7,039 nt of DNA from an uncultured Eubacteriales bacterium. Lineage in GTDB: Bacteria; Bacillota; Clostridia; Oscillospirales; CAG-382. The notes below the pieces were generated by a model. The model had not been told where the DNA came from. It made no database searches and was given only the letters and a program-made list of their open reading frames with translations. This document shows positions 4,278-7,039 of the stretch, in pieces (positions within the stretch are counted from its first letter, which is position 1; the number at the start of each line of letters is the position of its first letter). The translations under genes were made by a program, and so were the position numbers. The stretch is from assembly GCA_934444645.1 (NCBI GenBank), contig CAKSCV010000044.1, positions 1-7,039 of the forward strand. The letters run 5' to 3'.

Positions 4278-5408
4278 TCATTCTTCCTCAAAATCCGGCA
4301 GATCGATGGAGGGAATTTCCACCTCCGGATTCCACATCTCGCCGTTCGAAGTCATTTCCTTCAACCGCGGGACTTCATGAACAATCTGCCGCCCTTTGCC
4401 GGCTTCTATCTGACGGCTGCTTTTTCGGTATTCCGACGGCGTCTTTCCGAGATAATACTTGAACCAGCGGCAAAAGTATTCGGGGCTGCCGAAGCCAAGC
4501 ATGGAAGCAACCTGTGCAATCGAAAGATCGGTATAGGCGATAAGCTGTCCGGAATAATGGCGGCGCTTGCTGCAAATGTATTTCGCATAATTCTTGCCGG
4601 AGTATTTTTCCACCAGCCGTTCAATCTGCCGTTTGGAATAGCCGAAATATTTTGAAATCTGTTCCAGAGAAACCGTCGAAAGATTCTCGGTGATATACGC
4701 AAAAATCCGTTTGGCAAGCATTTCCTCCGTCAGATTTTCGCGAAGCACGTTTTCTTCACGCACATACACATCATACGAGTATAAACACAACCGGATGAGC
4801 AGCTCCTGCCCCATGCACTCCAAAAGCGGCACGCGGAATTTATTGATTTTTTTGATGCGCCGCACAAGATCGCGCATATCGCCGATGAGCGGCTCCGCAT
4901 CGGTATGCACCTTGTGAAAAATAAAGAAACCGGAGGACTTGACAAGCTCGGACAAATAGTTGTTTTCGTCGCATTTTCCAAGCTGTAAAACCGTATTTTT
5001 CACCAGCTTTTCGGTCAAAAGCACATTATAGGAGACTGCCTTTTTATAAGGAATCGACACGTGCCGCACGTTCGGTGCCATGATGAGAAGGTCGCCGCGC
5101 TGCAGCACAAACGGGCGGCCGTCGATATATTCAAGCAGCTCGCCGGAAAAGACGTAATTGATCTCGTAGTAGTCGTGATCATGGTACGGCGTGAAATTGT
5201 TCGTATAGATGTACATCACCTGCGCATTGCAATTCGGGATGCCGAAATCATCATGATGAATGGTAAAATAAACGCCGCGGTGCATGAGCCGCTCGGAATC
5301 CTCGGCAAGCAAGGACAACAGCTCCTCCTTTTCCATACCGGAGCTGAAAAACTTGCGGTAATATGCCGGAGCTGAGTAATTATTGACGGAATTTGCCAAC
5401 GCCATCAT
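4278..5408 (-). CDS. AraC-family transcriptional regulator with N-terminal cupin domain
   Basis: This 376-residue protein is a DNA-binding regulator of the AraC/XylS family, usually an activator that responds to a sugar or related ligand. An N-terminal arm is followed by a cupin sensor domain (about 60-130) with YHDHDYYE (75-82) and RHVSIP (115-120). A helical linker spans about 130-225. The C-terminal domain holds two helix-turn-helices: LEQISKYFGYSKRQIERLVE (about 248-267) and LSIAQVASMLGFGSPEYFCR (295-314), ending in GKTPSEYRKS (321-330). A tail of about 46 residues beyond the usual end finishes in DLPDFEEE, which is uncommon. The start is either of two adjacent ATGs (5408 or 5405); GAGAAGG sits two bases before the first, so the second has better spacing. 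It is divergent from the secreted protein gene, the likely target. Ligand unknown. Confidence 0.92.
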   Translation of the reverse strand: MMALANSVNNYSAPAYYRKFFSSGMEKEELLSLLAEDSERLMHRGVYFTIHHDDFGIPNCNAQVMYIYTNNFTPYHDHDYYEINYVFSGELLEYIDGRPFVLQRGDLLIMAPNVRHVSIPYKKAVSYNVLLTEKLVKNTVLQLGKCDENNYLSELVKSSGFFIFHKVHTDAEPLIGDMRDLVRRIKKINKFRVPLLECMGQELLIRLCLYSYDVYVREENVLRENLTEEMLAKRIFAYITENLSTVSLEQISKYFGYSKRQIERLVEKYSGKNYAKYICSKRRHYSGQLIAYTDLSIAQVASMLGFGSPEYFCRWFKYYLGKTPSEYRKSSRQIEAGKGRQIVHEVPRLKEMTSNGEMWNPEVEIPSIDLPDFEEE

Positions 5409-5434
5409 CGCCTTCTCTGTGGATTTCTACCAAG

Positions 5435-5463
5435 ATTTTACCATATGTGTCGCAAAAAGTCAA
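5435..5463 (-). promoter_or_regulatory. Promoter of the AraC-family gene
   Basis: On the leftward strand TTGACT (5463-5458) and TAAAAT (5440-5435) are separated by 17 bases. Predicted transcription starts near 5428, giving a leader of about 20 bases. It lies back to back with the rightward promoter at 5493-5521, about 30 bases separating the two -35 boxes. Confidence 0.75.
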
Positions 5464-5482
5464 GTATAAGATTAAGACGTCG

Positions 5483-5498
5483 TGTAAAATCATTTACA
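5483..5498. promoter_or_regulatory. Inverted repeat between divergent promoters
   Basis: TGTAAA-ATCA-TTTACA is a perfect 6+4+6 palindrome. Its right arm is the -35 box of the secreted protein promoter, and its left arm ends about 20 bases upstream of the AraC gene's -35. A protein bound here could affect both genes. It resembles a catabolite-response (cre) element, but its four-base centre is two bases too long and lacks the CG. The binder is unknown; the adjacent AraC regulator is one candidate. Confidence 0.5.
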
Positions 5499-5521
5499 AT
5501 TCAAAAAAAGTGTTGTATGAT
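5493..5521 (+). promoter_or_regulatory. Promoter of the secreted protein gene
   Basis: TTTACA (5493-5498) and TATGAT (5516-5521) are separated by 17 bases. The predicted start near 5528 leaves a leader of about 66 bases. The -35 box lies within the palindrome at 5483-5498, a natural point of control. Confidence 0.65.
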
Positions 5522-5543
5522 TAATATAGCAAAGATATCCGCC

Positions 5544-5561
5544 GTTTTTGACCTCAAAAAC
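5544..5561 (+). other. 18-base palindrome in the leader of the secreted protein gene
   Basis: GTTTTTGA-CC-TCAAAAAC is a perfect 8+2+8 inverted repeat about 16 bases after the predicted transcription start. In RNA it would form a seven-pair hairpin with a four-base loop and no T-run. It could be a 5' stabilising stem or an operator for roadblock repression. Confidence 0.4.
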
Positions 5562-5593
5562 AGACAAATTCAACAGAAAAGGAGAAAAAGAAC

Positions 5594-7039
5594 ATGAAAA
5601 AGCGCACCATTTTATCCCTTGCTGCCGCCCTTCTCGTTTCGCTGAATGCCGGTGCATTCGGACTTGAGACAGTGGAAAACGCAGCAGAACCGACCGGTGC
5701 CGTTACCGGCACGACGCTTGCGGACGACATCGATATTCCGCTTGCCGATGAAAAGTACGGCAACCTCATTTGGTACAACAACTATGAGACAAAAAATGAA
5801 CACGAAGCTCTGTATGCGCAGGAAGGCATGAGCTTCATCGCCTCCGGCAACACGGCCAACACCAGCGTGGAAGCCGATCCGGACACCGAAAAAGGCGGCA
5901 AAGCCGTTAAGGTCAACGGCCAAGGCGCGCACGGCGGCTATGAGCTGACCTTCACCGGCGGCGGCCTTACCCAGCCCGGCACCTACACCTTCATCATGGA
6001 TGTGTATATTCCGGACGGCGGCAAAACCGGCGGCATGTGGCTCCGCTACGAAACCACCAAGCAGGATGGCTCAAGTTCCGACCCGAACTACTGGGATCAT
6101 CCGCTCAAATCCACCGGCAAATGGTACACCTGGACGCAGAGCATGACCATTTCCGCAAACGACGAATATAAAGCCATCAACGTCTACTCCGTCCGCAGCT
6201 CAAGCGTTCAGGATTATTATGTAGACAATGTTCGCGTTTACTGCAATCCCATGGCCGGCGAGGGTCAGATCTTCTTAAAGGAAGGTTCAACACAAACACT
6301 TGTCACCATCAATGACAACACCTACACCTTCCCGGAACCGATCAACAAGACGGACTTTATCGCTTGGTACAATGCGGAGACCGGCGCAAAATACGCAGCC
6401 GGCGCTACAGCCGATAAAGCCGCCATTTCCGGCAAGACCTTCACGGCTTTCCATCAAAACGCCGAAGCGCCTGCCATGGGCTTCTCGTTTGAAGGCGGCG
6501 AAAGCGGTGCCGGTATCGAAGGCTTTACAGAGTCCGTCATTACCGACGACAACCGCTCCGTGCTTCGCCTGCATATGCTCCCCGGCGGATCTTGGGACCA
6601 AAATAACACAAACTACAAAAACGACGCACGCGTTTGGCTGATTTCGGCTTACGACGACAGATTTACGGCATTCGATCCGCATGAATACAACATGGTTTCC
6701 TACTGCTACAAGATCGTCAAGGCTGTTGACACCACCAAGAAAGTTGCGCCGGAAGAACTTACCGAAAGCGACCTTGTTGCCAACGAAACGCCGTGGTTTG
6801 CCATCAACTATTCGCTGTCGAACGATTACGGCGGATTCCATCACGGTGCAACCGAGCACAAGATCGGCGGAAATCACAAGACCACTGTCGGCGATTACCA
6901 GATCTTTACGGCAGACATGGCTGTCGCTGCCAACAGCATCGCGGCATATCCGTGGGACAGCGTTGACACCATGTACGGTTTTGTTATCCAGCCGAACGCA
7001 TCGAACTACGAAGGCATCACCTACATCGACTACATCCGC
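5594..7039 (+). CDS. Secreted multidomain protein with carbohydrate-binding-type beta-sandwich domains and a Listeria-Bacteroides-type repeat (3' end cut by window)
   Basis: 482 codons are visible with no stop, and the gene runs off the right edge. A Sec signal peptide (MKKRTILSLA start, hydrophobic to about 20) has a likely cleavage after AGA at residue 21; there is no lipobox. After a Thr/Ala/Pro-rich stretch, residues about 55-216 look like a jelly-roll carbohydrate-binding or glycosidase-accessory domain ending in the typical last strand DYYVDNVRVY (207-216). Residues about 222-287 resemble a Listeria-Bacteroides (InlB B-type) repeat, with TFPEPINKTDFIAWYNAETG at 245-264, then AAGATAD (268-274) and GKTFTAF (280-286). 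A second beta-sandwich begins near FSFEGGE (297-303) and reaches GITYIDYIR at the edge. No catalytic domain is visible; one may follow. The start has GGAG at 5581-5584, nine bases upstream. It probably acts outside the cell on a glycan and is probably controlled by the divergent AraC regulator. Both are inference. Confidence 0.85.
   Translation, partial: MKKRTILSLAAALLVSLNAGAFGLETVENAAEPTGAVTGTTLADDIDIPLADEKYGNLIWYNNYETKNEHEALYAQEGMSFIASGNTANTSVEADPDTEKGGKAVKVNGQGAHGGYELTFTGGGLTQPGTYTFIMDVYIPDGGKTGGMWLRYETTKQDGSSSDPNYWDHPLKSTGKWYTWTQSMTISANDEYKAINVYSVRSSSVQDYYVDNVRVYCNPMAGEGQIFLKEGSTQTLVTINDNTYTFPEPINKTDFIAWYNAETGAKYAAGATADKAAISGKTFTAFHQNAEAPAMGFSFEGGESGAGIEGFTESVITDDNRSVLRLHMLPGGSWDQNNTNYKNDARVWLISAYDDRFTAFDPHEYNMVSYCYKIVKAVDTTKKVAPEELTESDLVANETPWFAINYSLSNDYGGFHHGATEHKIGGNHKTTVGDYQIFTADMAVAANSIAAYPWDSVDTMYGFVIQPNASNYEGITYIDYIR

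Noticed and set aside
4143..4655. A 170-codon + strand frame running from the hydE end through the terminator into the AraC gene
   Set aside because: It crosses a strong bidirectional terminator and is antisense to the AraC DNA-binding domain; it has no ribosome site or known motif.
5483..5498. A catabolite-response (cre) site
   Set aside because: The arms TGTAAA/TTTACA resemble cre, but the centre is four bases (ATCA) instead of a two-base CG, so CcpA binding is not supported.
6287..6877. A 196-codon leftward frame opposite the secreted protein
   Set aside because: The + strand carries a continuous signal-peptide protein with domain-like features; the antisense frame has none.
1..7039. CRISPR arrays, tRNA or rRNA genes, insertion sequences, attachment sites
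   Set aside because: No regularly spaced repeats, no tRNA-like arms with a TTCGA loop, no transposase-like frame and no terminal inverted repeats with target duplications were found by reading both strands.

Overview
The window looks like chromosome from a fermentative, anaerobic Gram-positive bacterium of the Clostridia, most likely near Oscillospiraceae/Ruminococcaceae (inference). The evidence is the gene set (Rex, an [FeFe]-hydrogenase maturase, NfnA, a Clostridium-type Fe-alcohol dehydrogenase), GGAGG-type ribosome sites, TTGACA/TATAAT promoters with 17-bp spacers, and T-tailed hairpin terminators.

Layout. Positions 1-2917 read leftward: rex (2258-2917), an iron-containing alcohol dehydrogenase (888-2105), then nfnA (1-785), which leaves the window just before its stop codon. 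rex and hydE (3169-4230, rightward) are divergent across a compact control region holding both promoters and several inverted repeats. hydE converges on an AraC-family regulator gene (4278-5408, leftward), and the two share a bidirectional terminator. The AraC gene is in turn divergent from a large secreted multidomain protein gene (5594 to the right edge, incomplete).

How the genes fit together. Four of the six genes concern redox balance in fermentation. Rex senses NADH/NAD+. The dehydrogenase has a GGGS motif suggesting NADPH use. NfnA is one subunit of the NADH-dependent reduced ferredoxin:NADP+ oxidoreductase that makes NADPH. HydE helps build the H-cluster of [FeFe] hydrogenase. The likely logic is a Rex-governed choice between disposing of electrons as alcohol or as H2. 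The right third is a separate unit: a cupin-AraC regulator probably controlling a secreted carbohydrate-binding-type protein next to it.

The most interesting signal is a family of 18-bp inverted repeats, TCGRTAW-N4-WTAYCGA. Two overlap just downstream of the rex -10 box. A third is embedded in the rex terminator hairpin immediately upstream of the alcohol dehydrogenase promoter. They keep the 7+4+7 geometry of Rex operators but not the usual TTGTTAA half-site, and this Rex also has an unusual winged-helix segment. No RNA genes, insertion sequences or CRISPR arrays were seen, and no gene-free stretch exceeds 300 bases.
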